Origin: Tetradesmus obliquus
Lineage: Eukaryota > Chlorophyta > Chlorophyceae > Sphaeropleales > Scenedesmaceae
Direction: 5' to 3'
Assembly (NCBI GenBank): GCA_030272155.1
Contig: CP126194.1
Span: 3,649,501 to 3,713,500, forward strand
DNA: 64,000 nt
In this document: positions 1 through 18,478 of the stretch, one piece after another
Layout: each line of letters opens with the position of its first letter
Position numbering within the stretch: the first letter of the stretch is position 1
The notes under the pieces: model-generated
The model's input: the letters and a program-made list of their open reading frames with translations, nothing else
The model's database searches: none
What the model was told of the DNA's origin: nothing
Program-made: the position numbers and the translations under genes

Positions 1-167
1 AAGGCGGCAACTGCATGTGCCAAGCATGGCAGCAAGCACAGGCATGACAGCTCACTCGATGCACACAGGTGCATGAGCACAAGCCTGTGTACCCTGCCGA
101 TATGTCCCTTCCTCCTACAACCATACTGCTCCTTCTCTTCCACCTTTGAGATGTTCCGTCAACCAAC

Positions 168-264
168 CTGCTGCTGCTGCACCACCCTGCTGCTGCTGCA
201 CCACCCTGCTGCTGCTGCACCACCCTGCTGCAAACTGCTGCTGCTGCTGCTGCTGCTGCTGCAG
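168..264 (+). repeat. CTG-rich tandem repeat ending in an MCM5 splice acceptor
   Basis: Three tandem copies of a roughly 21-base unit (CTG triplets plus CACCACC) run into a pure CTG tract that ends in CAG, directly followed by an MCM5 exon at 265. The tract occupies the polypyrimidine position of the intron. Bases 1-167 show nothing else I can identify and are probably intron. Confidence 0.75.
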
Positions 265-6316
<6,052 letters not shown>

Positions 6317-7119
6317 CGGCGCGCTGTCGCTGCTGCTGCTGCTGCTGCTGGGAGCTGCTGGGATGGGTAGTAGCTAGACGTGCATGAAAAAGCGGGGTTG
6401 GCCTTGTTTGATGCAGTTTCACGGAACAACCCTATCTGCATGTGTACAGAAGGCACAGGGAACATGAATGGTTGTGGCAGCATGTGGTGCTGTCACATTT
6501 AGAGCAAGTTGATTGGAGATCGATCACCAACCTCAGCTGAGGCATGATTTGCATTGGCATTATGTGCATTCAGTGGCTGCTCAGTTCAACCACTGCTGCT
6601 GCATCAGGCCTTTGCTAGCGGAATCTGTGGGCTCGTCATGCTGGTGCGGGCTATCCCCCGCAGAGCATCTGCAAATGCACTGCATTTGATGGTGCAAAGG
6701 CATAGCACGGCTGACAATGTCCTCGTGTGAAATTATGGACGGTGGTGCTGGGCATGCCTCGGCATGTACATGGCTCAAACATGCAACGCCTGCCGCTGTT
6801 GGGGCTGTAAAGCATGATGCTTCTTATCTTCTAAGGAGTCTGCGGGCGCGTCCCTTGGTCAAGCCCCTAGGGCCTGCAATACCCGTGGACAGGCCGAACT
6901 CCTGGCACGTAACTGACTTACTAGGACTTGTGAACTGGTACAAGAGGCACGGCACTTAGCCTAGGTGTAGCACTTGTGGGCAAAGTTACACAACAGTTTG
7001 CGCCAACTTCAGCCTTAAGGCAAGCTTGTCTGGCAGGGTGCATGTATGGCACCCAGTCTAACACGTCCTCTGACAAAGGCGCTTTCATAAGAGTACCACG
7101 TGCCGATCGTCACACTGAC
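6317..7119. other. Convergent intergenic stretch, MCM5 / TPR gene 3' flanks
   Basis: No host exon recognised. It should hold the 3' untranslated regions of MCM5 and of the minus-strand TPR gene. TGTAA motifs, the usual algal poly(A) signal, occur on the plus strand near 6807 and on the minus strand near 6986; assigning them to either gene is inference. Confidence 0.6.
6836..6957 (+). mobile_element. Possible Ty3/Gypsy reverse transcriptase fossil
   Basis: One short frame contains VTDLLGLVNWYKRH, resembling the FLGLxNYYRRF motif after the Gypsy reverse transcriptase core. Nothing else of an element is visible and no ends were found. If real it is a tiny, old, broken fragment. Confidence 0.3.
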
Positions 7120-7248
7120 TGACACGTCACCGACCTTGCCTGTGCATGGCAGTCGCTAAGCCTCTGCTTTCCAAACATACACCACGTGGCAATCTGCTGA
7201 TCATACTGTGACACGTCACCGGCCTTGCCTGCGCATGGCAGTCGCTAA
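7120..7248 (-). repeat. Exon-edge echo: TPR gene terminal codons and stop
   Basis: The last codons of the TPR gene with stop and following bases (7209-7248) recur at 7120-7159, 89 bases further 3' in the transcript. Both copies read LATAM(R/H)RQGR then stop on the minus strand. Confidence 0.82.
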
Positions 7249-10124
7249 TCCTCTCCGCAGCCGCAGCCACGCCTCCGCCCCACCCACATCCCCAAAGAAC
7301 CCTGAGCTGGCCTGCCCTGCAACCAGGCTGCTCCACTGCTGCTCCGCTTCCTCCAGCAGCTGCTCTGCGTCTGCTGACTCCTCACCGCCTGACATGCAGC
7401 TGCTGCCGTACACAAGCTCCCCTGTGTAGCGCAGCGAGCGGCCGCCCATAGCTGCAGCAGTTGGGCAGCACGCAGACACCAAGCAACAGGAACACAGTGA
7501 GCACAGCTCGTTAACTATCACATGCACAGCTGCCACGATCACACGTGCAACCCTGGACAGATGCGCTCCGCATCGGCACGCAGCATCCGCAGCTGTTTGC
7601 ACAAGCAGGCATGCCACGGCGGCAGAACTGCTTTCACCTGCCTCCTGATACTTCCCACAATTTGCACATAAATTGAAGCTGTGCCCCAGCACCCACCAGC
7701 AGCAAAGACGTTCTCGCCGCCCCACTTGTCCTTTGCGTCACTCTTCTCAAAGGCGCATGGCAGCAGCCCCTGTGCCTTCCGCAGGAAGCCGGGCCAGTCC
7801 CAGCCGGCTGGCAGCACGCCCGCTTTCACAGCCAGCTTGCAGAACGTCAGGAAGTCTGCTGCCACTGTGTCGCTCGTGGCTTCTGGGTCATACAGCCCGT
7901 GTATGTTGCCGCCTGCAGGAGCCACATGTTGGTAATAGGTTGTTGGTTACATGAAAAAGAAGTGCGGCGTCAGATTTGTGTGGTGATTAGGGGCTAGGGA
8001 TCGGCGGGAGGTGCTGGCAGCTGCATGTCCCCATGGCAGGGCATGTGTGGTGCTGCTGCAGCTGCATGTCCCCATGCCAGGCCATGTGTGGTGCTGCTGC
8101 AGCAAGAACGCACATGGTGTAATTGCACGCAGGAGGAAGGCAGCAGGCACGGTGCAACATAGCGGCTGACAGGGCGCGGTGCAGGCATTTGAGTGTATGC
8201 GGGTTGTCAATAAATGTGACAGCAGCGCAGTGTTGTTGTTAGTACTACTAGTAGGACCGTCTGCCAACCGAAGGTGCAGGCTGCACTCGCATGTTGCAGT
8301 TGCACAATGCAGTTGGATGCTGCACTTGCATGCTGCACTTTTCTGGCATGCTGCACTCGCATATATGCTCACCACCCCAGCAGTAGTCATCGTCCACCCT
8401 CATCCTGCAAGGCCACAGCAGCACACGGCAGCACGCAGCAACACACAGCAGCAGGTACATCGATAGTAGGCAGCAATGGTGTGCATGCTTGCCAGATATG
8501 CTGCAACAGCACTGCTACCTATGCGCAGCATGCACAGCAGCAATGGCGCAGCCACACCCCATGGCAGCCACGCGCCGCAGAAGATAATCTCTAGGCTGCC
8601 TGCCGCACTGCTGCTGCATGTGCAGCAAGACAGGCAACCTTTGGCGTTGCTTTGTTACAGGTGCACCGTACGCCATGCCATCAGCAAATCACCTGTAGCA
8701 GTCTACCAGCCACTCGGCCTGCTGTGCGTGTGTGAGGCCGCTGGCCCAGGCTGCTGGGCCAGGTATGCCGGGGCTGACCTGCTGCACAGGGTATAAAAAA
8801 AAGGGAATAAGAAAAGGGAAAAAAAGGGTGGTGCTGTCTGCTGCCAGCAGCTGCTGCAGAGGACTGGAGGCGGCAGCAGGCAGTGGCAGCAGCAAGCAGC
8901 GGCAACAGCAGGCAGCTCACTGCACGCATGGCTTGATGATACCAACGGGATCTGTGTTGGCTGCTTGCCAGACCCCACAGAACACCATAACAACGGGAAC
9001 CTGGTACATGGCGATGCAGACTGGGCAGCCGAAGTAGCAACTGCCGCAGCTGCAGATGCTTTGCTGGTCAGTAGCTGCTTGCTTGCGCACTTGCAGAGCA
9101 GCGAGTGTGGCATGACGCACAGGTCCCTGGTGCTGCATGTTAGGCCTGATGCTATCCACCTACATGCACACCGCCATTTCCTTGCATGATGGTTGCATAA
9201 CGGTATCGTGATTCAACCCTACGCCTGGCCAGGCTTACCTGCTGCTGTTTCTGCTGTGCCTTGGCATCCTTGCGCTGCTGCTGCTTGGCAGTGTTCTTCT
9301 GCTGCTGCTTGAGTGCCCTGACCTTGCTGAGGATCTGCTCGTTGCTTGGGCTGCAGTCCAGGGCAGTCTGGTAGGCCCTCAGGGCCTGGCCCCAGGGCAG
9401 CACAGCAGCACGGGTGCACAGCAGCAGGGTTGCTTGCAGGAAAAGTGACTTCATTGCATCAACAACAGGCAAACTTGCACCCAAAGCATTCGCTTGTAGA
9501 TAATGCTTGTCACTGGCGGACTAGAGCAGTTGCAGCCTTGCCAGTGATGCTTCTGCAGCTCGACACTGCACATCACCGCACCTCTTCAAGTCTGCCCTGT
9601 GCCTCTAGCGCACAGCCAGTCCTGTACCAGCCCTTGTCCCATGATGGCTTCAGGCTGGTGGCCTTGGCAGCATCCTCCAGGGCTTTCTGAAGGTCGTTCA
9701 GCTGCAGAAAGGCGTTGCTGCGGTTGCTGTGCAGGTGCAGCAGCAGCAGCAGCAGCAGATGATGATGATCACAAGCTGTAGTAAGCATCAATGGCAGCAG
9801 CAGTGGCAGCAGCAGCAGCAGCAGATCCAGCACAGCAGCAGAAGTTGCAAAAGCAGGCCTCGACTCAGTCGGAACATCTGTCCCAACATAAATGTAGTCA
9901 TGATGTTCTATGTTTATCGCTTAATCGCTCTGCAAGTCCCAAAAGCGTCCTTCCGACAGCTGTGCCTGCCTGCCTGCTGACCTGAAGAGCACGGCGTTGT
10001 TGTGATCCAGATCGATGGCTTTGGCATACCATTCAGCAGCTTGCTGAAAGTCGCCACTTTTAAACTTGGCGTTGCCTTGCTCTTTGTATGCTGCAGCTTC
10101 TGATCCCGTGCTGGTGTCACCCAT
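7216..10124 (-). CDS. TPR co-chaperone-like protein
   Basis: Exons in transcript order: 9982-10124, 9582-9726, 9239-9385, 7697-7912 and 7216-7451 (TGA). The first three encode a three-repeat TPR domain: YKEQGNAKFKSGDFQQAAEW, then LFSNRSNAFLQLNDLQKALE across a phase-matched junction, then ALRAYQTALDCSPSNEQI. These resemble small plant TPR adaptors of the At1g04190/STI1 type. A Lys/Gln-rich helix follows. The last two exons join in frame and encode a region with WDWPGFLRKA, AFEKSDAKDKWGGENVF and SLRYTGELVYGSS, which I cannot place in a named family. The exon ending at 9239 and the one starting at 7912 do not match in phase, so a small exon is probably missed in the 1.3 kb intron; two genes are less likely. 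The start is the first ATG (MGDTSTGSEAAAYK). Confidence 0.78.
8019..8105. repeat. Two-copy tandem repeat in TPR gene intron
   Basis: A unit of about 40 bases containing GCTGCATGTCCCCATG and CATGTGTGGTGCTGCTGC occurs twice in tandem. A looser array of TGCACTTGCATGCTGCA-like words follows at about 8275-8365. No exon is recognised in 7950-9230. Confidence 0.7.
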
Positions 10125-10987
10125 GCTATCTGTGCAGAGCGTGTTGGACGCAAAACTGCGACAGCCCCCTACTAAAACTCGGTGGCGATCTGTCGTCGAT
10201 GAGTGCAGCAGGTGCTGCAAGCTTCGGCAATGGGAGCGCAACACGAACAGCAACCTGGCCAAGGACAAACAGTCGTAGCTGCCACGAGATGTAGCAGCTG
10301 CTGCAAGCTTTCCCGACTACTCAACGTTATAGAATCAGCCAGATCTCGACATCTGGACTTGCAAAGGGGAACGAAGCGGGCTACGAGTTGGTAAAGTTGT
10401 ACCACACGTTTTACCACACCCTGTGTACACCCAGATGCCTGCTGGATGGGCAGCTCAATGCAGTAGATGCCCGCCAAACAAGCACGCCTCTGAGGCTGTT
10501 AGGCTGTGCTCAATTCATACAGCAGCACCAAGCACAGCAGCCTTATGGCAGTATGCCAAGTTGCACCCATCTGCTTCACAGCAGGTGTCTCACATGAACA
10601 ATGGCACACAAAAAAACCTTGGCACTGCATGCTGTGCGCGGGCCAGCAGATGCGGTGCACAAGGTTGCTGCTTCAGCCGCCAAATATGCATTTGATGCAC
10701 ACACAACTTCGTGGGTTTTCCTCCAACCGTGAAGCAACCTGCCGATTATTTTAGTGTTTTGCGTATAACATTGGACAGGTCGTTTTTGCCGCAGCAAACT
10801 TCATAACCTCTACCCAGCTGCTTGCTGTGAACCTGGCCGGGCGAATCTTACTTTTTTAAACTTCATGATATCAATTGTTATGATGTCAGCCATAACACCA
10901 GCAGGCTTGAAGAATACAAGGGAAATCTACCTACTGAATTCAATCAAACGAAGCACTGTCCCAAAGAGGGCCTCTTGTACCAGCTGC
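10125..10987. other. Intergenic, TPR gene 5' flank / glycosyltransferase 3' flank
   Basis: No exon recognised on either strand. It should carry the promoter of the TPR gene and the 3' untranslated region of the exostosin-like gene, both on the minus strand. An in-frame upstream extension of the TPR frame to 10268 starts with TTG, not ATG, and was not used. Confidence 0.6.
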
Positions 10988-12929
10988 TCAGGCTCGTGCT
11001 GTTTGCGGAGCAGACATGTAGCTCTGCAGCAAGTCAGCCGTCAACTGCTGCAGGTAGTACGGCGCAAACAGCCTCTCCCACTGGTACCTCCTGCCAGCAG
11101 CAGTAAGGTTGACGTATGCACTCTCCGGCAGCGGCAAGCTGAGCTCACTCCAGGACTTCACAATCACCACTGGCAGGCCTTCGTACATGCTGTCACGCGC
11201 AGAAGACTCGACAATGGGGATGCTTCCTGCAAGCAGAGCCTCCCATGTCCGGTGCGAATCAACACCATTCCCAACAGGCGACAGTGACGTGTTCTGCTGG
11301 TGAGGCACTGCCTCCCGCTCCCGGCAATTGGGCTTGCCCAGTTGTGCTGTGGTAGCGAGCCAGTAGGATTCCGTCCCCCCTGGTAACAAAGAAAAAACAG
11401 GCGACAGCACAAACTTGTACTGCTGCATCGTAAACAAGTACTCCTCGACCCGCCACACATGCCTGAAAGCCTCTGCGCCACCAGCACAGAGACCCGCTGC
11501 TGTGGCTGCAGTGCTGCAATGTTTGCTGGAGGCGCAGCGGCAAGTAGCGCCTTCGCTGCTTTCACAGCCGCTCGCCGCCTGCCCCTGCTGGGCCCCCACA
11601 CTGCATGATCTGACGACCCCTCAGTCATCTGCACTAACAGCAGGTTTGCCTTTGGCACTCTGAAGTTGGCTGCTGGATCCCGTGCCCACTTGCTGAACAC
11701 TGCCAGCAGCCGGGCCTTGTTTTCGTCCTCTGCATGGTGGTAGGGCAGCCGCCAGTTCCACTTGGGACCCAATGGTAAGTTCTTCAACTTGGGATGAGCC
11801 ATGACTACGTTTGGGCCCCACCTGCAAGTGCAGCAAAGCAAGCAGATAGCATAAGATACTTTGAATCATTCAAAGTTGCCGAGTAGGTGTCTGTTTCAAG
11901 CATACGGTATGGGATTTCCGGCTTGGGATGGGCCATCAGTACATGTGGGCCCCTCCTGCAGGCACAGGTGCAGCAGCTGACCTAGTTGCAGCCTAGCGGG
12001 AGCTTGCAGGACCCCAGACAGGGCAATGCTAGGATATGCACATGCACTGCATGGGTGTGTCGCGAGATGTGTGATGCGCTGCACACACAGTGCCACAGCA
12101 GCATTCTGGACGCCTTGTAAGGTGTGGCTTTCAAGGCTTGCAGCTGCGCAGCTGCTGCATGCGGCACGGAAACAGTTGGCAGATGGCACTGCTGTTGTGG
12201 GCGCATACAGCGGTGCTGCACGTCGCATATATCGCAAAGACAGGCACGTTAGGGTGCCGGTCACATCTGCCTGCAGCAAAACCGCACGTAAGCTGTGAAC
12301 GCTACGCATGCATGCTGCAGACACACACCACGCAGCACCCACCATGATGAGACCATGCTGCTGTTGAGGATAGCATCAACGTGAGGCCGCCAGCTGTCAG
12401 TGTGGTCCCCAAGTGACCAAGGCAAGCACTGGTCGAAGTTTGAATTCGACACCAGCACCACATTATGCTGCAGCTTCGGCATCAGCGCTGCAAAGGCTGG
12501 CGCGTCTTGGGGATGCAAGAACAGGATGCCAGGCCCTTTTTAGGTTGAGGCTGCTGCCTGGTTTGAAGCTTGGTGGGCGTAATCCAGAAAGACGTCGTTT
12601 CCCACATAAGGGAGGCTTGAGGCGGTGTTGATGCTGCGGGAGCCTGTGATGCTGGGCATGCTAAAGGTGACAGCGCCAGCAGTAGCTGCTGCTGCATGAC
12701 CGCCTTCAGGCCCGCGGTTGCTGTCACAGAGCGCCGCAGGCCCTCCAAGGCCGCCTTTTATCACTTCGATGTTGACCAAGGCCTTTGAAACAGGGCGCCG
12801 CAGGGCTTGGTCTGCTGCTGGCAGCATGCCATGCTGCTGTAGCAGCAGGCTTGCCACCAGCACGGCGCCTACAACCGCTGCACCAATTGAGCCAACTCTG
12901 ATATTAGGCAGACTCGAAGCGGCCTTCAT
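10988..12929 (-). CDS. Exostosin-like (GT47-type) glycosyltransferase, type II membrane protein
   Basis: Starts with ATG at 12929. A hydrophobic segment (IGAAVVGAVLVASLLL, about residues 15-30) fits a type II Golgi signal anchor. The second exon region (about 12350-12535) encodes LFLHPQDAPAFAALMPKL and NVVLVSNSNFD. It joins in phase to an exon ending at 11821 that reads WWGPNVVMAHPKLKNLPL. The C-terminal part has the family hallmark YKFVLSP ... GNGVDSHRTWEALLAGSIP ... YEGLPVVIVKSWSEL, ending at 10988. Oddities: a TAA lies in frame near 12540 between the first two coding blocks; the frame changes near 11480; and LSPV occurs twice around 11285 and 11395. Each could be an unrecognised short intron or a real lesion. 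Exostosin-like family is likely; sugar substrate and intactness are unknown. Confidence 0.68.
11786..11957 (-). repeat. Exon-edge echo: glycosyltransferase exon acceptor and start
   Basis: The exon start ending at 11821 (GGGGCCCAAACGTAGTCATG on the minus strand, preceded by TTGCAG) recurs at 11917-11957 with its own CCTGCAG acceptor and reading GPHVLMAHPK. Only the 11821 copy continues into conserved sequence. Confidence 0.85.
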
Positions 12930-14037
12930 GTGGCTATGCTGAGGTGAGGTTAGCGACAGAAACAGTGCTTAGGCGAGCCAGGTAATCGCCCAGTGGAGCT
13001 GCTGAACAAACGGCGCTTGGGGGCGGTGTGCAGGTGGCGGCATTCAACGATATTACGAGCAAGTTCAGTATTGGTTTGGAGTAAAGAACACTTTAGTCGA
13101 ACGTTGGGTCACGTGGTGGCTGCGAGTGCTGCTCTAGAGCATCCAGATCTGGATGCTTCGTGATCCACTCATGAAGTCATACTGTGCATATTCAATTACA
13201 AGTATTACCCGTCAAAGGCCAGGACCAGGCAGAGAACATTGTCGTTTTCAAACGCGTAAAAACCGCGCGTTGCCTGCAGACGTGCTGCAGCGATGACGCA
13301 ACCTTGGACGTGAAGTTAACCCATGCTTCGCTAACCTTGGACATGTGACTGCGCACCCCTGCGAAAGTCAATGTGCAAGCCTACAGCCTGAGATGCTGCC
13401 CTCCCTGCTTTCAGCATTCGGAACAACAGGCTGGCACGCTCACATCAGCATCCAGCTGCAGCGCATGGCCAGCCATGCTTGTGGGTGCCCTGTTTGACTG
13501 TGTTTGACTGTGTGACTCATCCTGTCAGCATGAGTCATCCAGAACATGAGTGCTGCTATCGATGCCTAGGTCACCCGTGCATGCACGGACCACCGCGGCA
13601 GCTTCTTGCCCGTGGCCCAATACTTTTGTTGATTCCGGCCCTCTTAACAGCTGTCATAACAGTCACAGGTGCTCAGCACAGAAGGCACGGTTTATCACCG
13701 GGGAAAACTGTCACAGGGTTTGCACAATTTGTAGTGCAGTGGCGCACCAGCCTGAGTTACACTGCACACTGTACTACACCCAGGCTGCCCACTGCTCAGA
13801 CAGCACACAATGGCAAAATTGTCAAGGCGAAATACCCATTAAGCCGTCTGGCATGTTGCCAGCTTTGACCAACAGTTGTTGTTCTACTGCCGCAGCATCA
13901 CTGGACCAAATCGTCCCTGTCTTGTTGGCAACACAGGTGCCTCACACCTGCCGTGAGCCAGCTGATGTCTTACGCTGCTGGTGCTTCTACACATGGCCAA
14001 TAGATGTTGTGCACAGAATGATGCTGGAGCGGCCAGC
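12930..14037. other. Intergenic, no gene recognised
   Basis: Frames in 13479-14068 look like random sequence and match no family I know. A near-perfect palindrome (CCGTGCATGCACGG) sits near 13576. This should include the promoter of the glycosyltransferase and the 3' flank of the MYND gene. Confidence 0.6.
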
Positions 14038-17000
14038 TTATGCCTTCTTCACACACACAGCTTTGTGAGTGACCCAATCCTGCAAGCGCAAGCAAACACA
14101 AGCAAGCAAGCAAGCAAGCAGCAGCAGCAGCAGCAGGCAGCCATGAGCTCTGCACGCAGGGTGAGAGGTCCATGCAATTGTGCAGATGCAGCTGGCAATT
14201 GCACAGCAGTTAGTATGCTATCTAGACAGCCATGCATAAGCGCCGGCACAGACACTCCTCAAAAGCAAAGCGCAGTTGCAGCCGTATATCTGTGTGTGTA
14301 ATTGGCTGAGACGCCCACCTCTGTTTGGCAGGCAGCGCTGCAGTACTTGACCGCCTTGCAGCGTGAGCAGCGCATCAGCTTTGCCGGCCGTGCGTTGCAC
14401 ACTTTGCAGCAGCTGGATGAGTCAGCGCCATCGCCAGCAGCAGCAGCAGCAGCAGGCAAGGCGGGACGCCCAGTGCTGCTGCTGCTCCTGGTGCTAGTGT
14501 TGCCCAGGTGCGAGAGAGGTCTGTGCTGCTGCGGCTGCTGCTGCTCCTGCTGCTGTTCCAGCAGGATTGCCTTTAAGCCTTTAAGAAGGATATCTTGTAG
14601 GACAAGTCCATCTGCAAACAGCACAAGATGAAGCAGGTCGCAGCCAAGGCGACAGCCCTTTGTCTGTGTTGTTGTTTTGCCAGTTACTTATGTATGCAGG
14701 TTGCAACGCCCATCATGATGAGTGCTGGCCGCCTTTGTCGCCACAGCAGCATTCCTGCAACAAACAGGCTCTGAGTTGCTAAGCCGCAGAACGCCCTGTA
14801 CGGAATGAGTATATCATGCAGCCAGTTGTGACAGTTTACCATCACTTGAGATAGGCTTTTGGCCGTACAACACAGCTATCATGCTGATCCGTCAGCAAAC
14901 ACCCCCACAGCCTGTTGTGCAGGAAGCCCCCAACCACGTCCATTGTGCAGCCTGCCCTACCACATGCTGTGCCATGCTGCTGCTCCTGCTGCTGCTTGCT
15001 GTGCTTGTAAGGATGGACAGTCTAGCATAGATATGCGAAGCTGTGCATCTTCAGGCATTGCTTGTGCAGTGCTGCCACCCACCTGGAACTGCGCCTCTAG
15101 CTGCTGGTACAGCTGCTTGTAGCTGACAGCAGCCACATCACCAGCCATCATCAGCTTGCACAGCATTGCGCATCGCAACTGCTCATCTTAAGGCATAGCA
15201 GGGACGTCAGCATGCACGTCTGCAGCGCCTGCAGCAGCAGCAGGAGCACAGGCAGGCAACCACGCTTTCAGGTGACGCGATGCCATGGCGTGAGCTGCTT
15301 CAGTGATTATAATGGCGGCCCGACACACCGCCACAAGAAGCGCAAGCAGATTCGACATACAGCAACAACCATCATGAAGCCGTGGTAGCCTGGGCACCAC
15401 GCTAGCCGCAGCACAGCTCAGCAGGGTTCTGCTGGCAGCTTGACCACCCACACACCTGATCCTCCCGCTGCCGCTGCCGCTGCAGCGCTGCTGCTGCTGC
15501 TGCCGCCGTTGCTGCTGCCTGCAGCAGCGTGAGGCCCAGCGTCCCCGCCACCCCTCTCCTGCTGCAGCTCGCTGATGCGCTGCACCGTGCGCTGCCGCTG
15601 CTCCAGGTTCTCCCTCACACACTGCGCAGTCTCTCTTTGCGGCGGATGGGTCAGCCCAAACCAGCGAGGCACCGCTGCTGCTGCTGCCAGCCCTGCCTTA
15701 AACTCAGCCTCTATCAGAGGATTGAACTCCTCCAAGACTTGCTTCAGCAGCAGCAGCGCCGGCCAAACCTCAGGGTTGCTTGCTGCTGCGGTTAGGCTGC
15801 GCACGGTGGCGGCTGCTTTGGCTGCTGCTGCCTGAGTCTGTGTGGCCACTCCTGCTGCTAAGCAGCGGGCTGCATACCGCAGGTCTGACTGGGCCAGCAG
15901 CAGCAGCGCATAGTTAAAGTGTGCCGCTGGCTTGTGTGGGTGCTGCGGTGCTGCTGCTGCTGCTTCAAAGTAGCGCTGAAAGGCTTGCTGCACTGCGGCT
16001 GATGCTGTCTCAGGAAGGCTGAAGTCTGTGCCTGGCACCTCCTGCATTGTCACTTTGGTTGGGTCTGTGTCGGTGTCATGTTCATCGTCCAGAAGACCTG
16101 CAGCAGCAGCAGCAGCAGCAGCAATGGTTTAAAGCATGCCATTCCTCTCCCAGCCGCCCCCCAAGCACCTGCGATTGCCACATTGCTGCATGCGGTAGCG
16201 TTGACAAGTTGGTCAGCACGGTCTCATGTACGAGCACCAGGCATCGATGCCAAATCACACATGCAACTCCGCAGCGGTTGGTTGTCAGTGACGCATCCTT
16301 GCAACAAACTACCCAGAAGAGCATGTGGAGCGCTGCACTGCAGCAGGGCTGTTGGCACAATTGGTCAGCACTAGCAGCAGCTGCTGTGCAGCGCCTGAGT
16401 ACTGGATGGAACCAGCACAACCAGCGCAGCCGCTGAGCCTGCAGCCAGCCCAACCAGTCTCACCCATCATGCTGTGCACGCAGTTGGCCCTGAAGAAGAG
16501 CATGTCCAGGTGGCGCGGCATCTGCTGCAGCGCAGCCTCGGCGTAGCGCAGCGCGGCTGGGCACATAGCAGGGCAGCAGCAGCAGCAGGCACACCAGTGG
16601 AGGGGGAGGGTCATGTACACGGGGCGATTTTGACACGGGTAGAAATGTGTCAATCCAGCCACCAACGCCTCTGACGCAGCAGCAGCTGGGCGCTTGACAT
16701 GCTGATCTGCAACAACATGCAGGGGCGAGTACTCGAGGCTGCTGATCATCAGCAAGACCTAGGGCTATGCTGGCGCTGCCCCAGCCTCCACCACAAGTTG
16801 CTCAGTGGCAAATTATGCATTTCCCTCTTGAGCTCGATTACTTCAATGGCGTATTTACCCGGCATATCACCAGCCGCTATACCAGGCATGGCTGACTGCT
16901 AAAACTGCAGCTCAGCTGCAGAGGCCAGCACCTTGGCTCGCAGCAGCGGGCTGGGCATGCGGGGAGCCAACTTCTCCAGTTGCTGCACGAGCCAGACATC

Positions 17001-17572
17001 ACCCCTGGAGGTGCAGCAGCAGCAGCAGCAGCAGTGCAGCTGCCAGGTTATGCAACTGGGCTGCTTGTAGCATGCAACTGGGCTGCTTGCACCATGCAAG
17101 GCGTCATCTGCCTGTTGTTGTGTGAGCAGCCACATGCGCAGCAGCAGCACCCTGGATCAGAGGTTTGCAGGAGGATCTGGGCTCGGCAACATATTGTTTC
17201 ATTCAGCAACCATCGCCAACCACCTGATTCAACAGGGCAAGGATAGACAACCATGCCTTCAAGAGACCAGATCTGCCGTGTTCTCCACACCTGTGCACGG
17301 CCCGTATGTGTGCCTGCAGCAGCAGGCCCAGCGGCTCCTGGGGGTGCTGCCCCACCCAGGCCTGCACTGCACCGGCCAATATGGCGTCATCTAAGACACC
17401 CATTACGCGGAAACACTCCGCATACCCTGCAGCCAGCCGGGCAGCAGCCAGCAGGCAGGTGCCAGGTTAGCAGAATGATGAGCGTAGGTTTCCAGTACAT
17501 GCAGGGTGTTCTGCCAACCCCGCACATCAGCACCATGCACGAAGCAGCAGCGACAGCAGCAGCAGCAGTAGC

Positions 17573-17606
<34 letters not shown>

Positions 17607-18478
17607 CCAAGCAGCAGCCGTGTAACACCAGCAGCAGCAGCAGCAGCGTCTCACCCAGTGCCCAGCCCTTGACCGCCACCTCCCTCAGCAGCGGGCTGGG
17701 CATCATCATGCTGCGGATGAGCGCCTCCAGCCCAGCATCACGCAGCAGGTAGCCCTTGAGGTAGGGCACCACAGCCGCCGAGTCCTGCGGCAGGAGCAGC
17801 AGCAGCAGCAGCAGCGGCAGCAGCAGCGTGTTGAGGGTGAGTGCCTCCAGCCCAGCGTCATGCAGCAGGTAGCCTTTGAGGTAGGGCACCACAGCAGGGG
17901 AGTCCTGCGACAGCAGCAGCGGTGACGAACATGGTGGTGGCGGCAGATGCAGAGGAGAAGGGGAACTTGGCATACAAACAGTATCGAAAGAGGATGTGCT
18001 GACAGCCATGCCGATGCCAGATCCAGACCGCGGCAGTGTCTGTGCACATGTGTGAGTTGCGGTCACCACAACTTCTGCATACATAGCTGACATGGCAAGG
18101 GTGTTTGCTGACAGCATGGCTGCTTTCTGAGAGACATGCTGCTTTGCGCCCTTTGTTGATACTGCTGCACTGCTCATATTTTGCTGTCGCAGGGGAAAGC
18201 TACAGCACATGCAGGACAGGCGGGCACCGGATACCTTGCACCCTTGCTACTTGCTGCTTGCTGCTGCTGCTGCTGCTGCTGCTGCTTTCAATCATGCTGT
18301 TGTCACACCTGCAGCTCCATGAGCTCCAGCACAGGAAACCCCTCCTCGCCAGAAGGCTTAGCATACACCAGCTTTCCATTGCTGCCCACACCGCAGCGCC
18401 TGGCAATGCCATCAATCACGCACTCTGGAATGCCATCCCCTTCGAACAGCTGCAGCACTTTGGCTTTGACTGCTGGGG
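14038..18478 (-). CDS. TPR-like protein with C-terminal MYND zinc finger
   Basis: Exons in transcript order, approximate: 18311-18478, 17662-17792, 17285-17460, 16936-17009, 16464-16557, 15430-16099, 14980-15193, 14319-14690, 14038-14079. The N-terminal part is helical (VKAKVLQLFEGDGIPECVID, DSAAVVPYLKGYLLRDAGLE). A TPR-like helix pair reads ALRYAEAALQQMPRHLDMLF. A large exon holds AHFNYALLLLAQSDLRYAA and an Ala/Ser-rich linker. The MYND finger is split by an intron: CKVCNARPAKLMRCSRCKAV and KYCSAACQTE in one exon, then DWVTHKAVCVKKA and stop in the last, which completes the Cys/His set. MYND domains bind Pro-rich partner peptides; this protein's partner is not evident. No SET domain is visible, so it is not an obvious SMYD methyltransferase. 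The 5' end is unresolved: no ATG was found before the first exon. Confidence 0.75.
17721..17912 (-). repeat. Exon-edge echo: MYND gene acceptor and exon start
   Basis: About 70 bases of exon start with acceptor (17721-17790) recur exactly 120 bases upstream in the transcript (17841-17912). Both encode VVPYLKGYLL(R/H)DAGLEAL after a GCAG acceptor. The inner copy continues into the conserved exon. The outer copy could be used as an alternative first half. Confidence 0.9.

Noticed and set aside
10122-10268. Mitochondrial-like presequence (CRSFASN) before the TPR protein
   Set aside because: The extension begins with TTG and contains no ATG upstream of MGDTSTG, so there is no supported start.
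13479-14068. Two overlapping plus-strand frames as a gene
   Set aside because: No family similarity, no splice or codon pattern, and they overlap the 3' end of the MYND gene.
15188-15622. Minus-strand frame with a GlySer-rich composition as a separate gene
   Set aside because: It is an alternate frame across an intron and the large MYND-gene exon.
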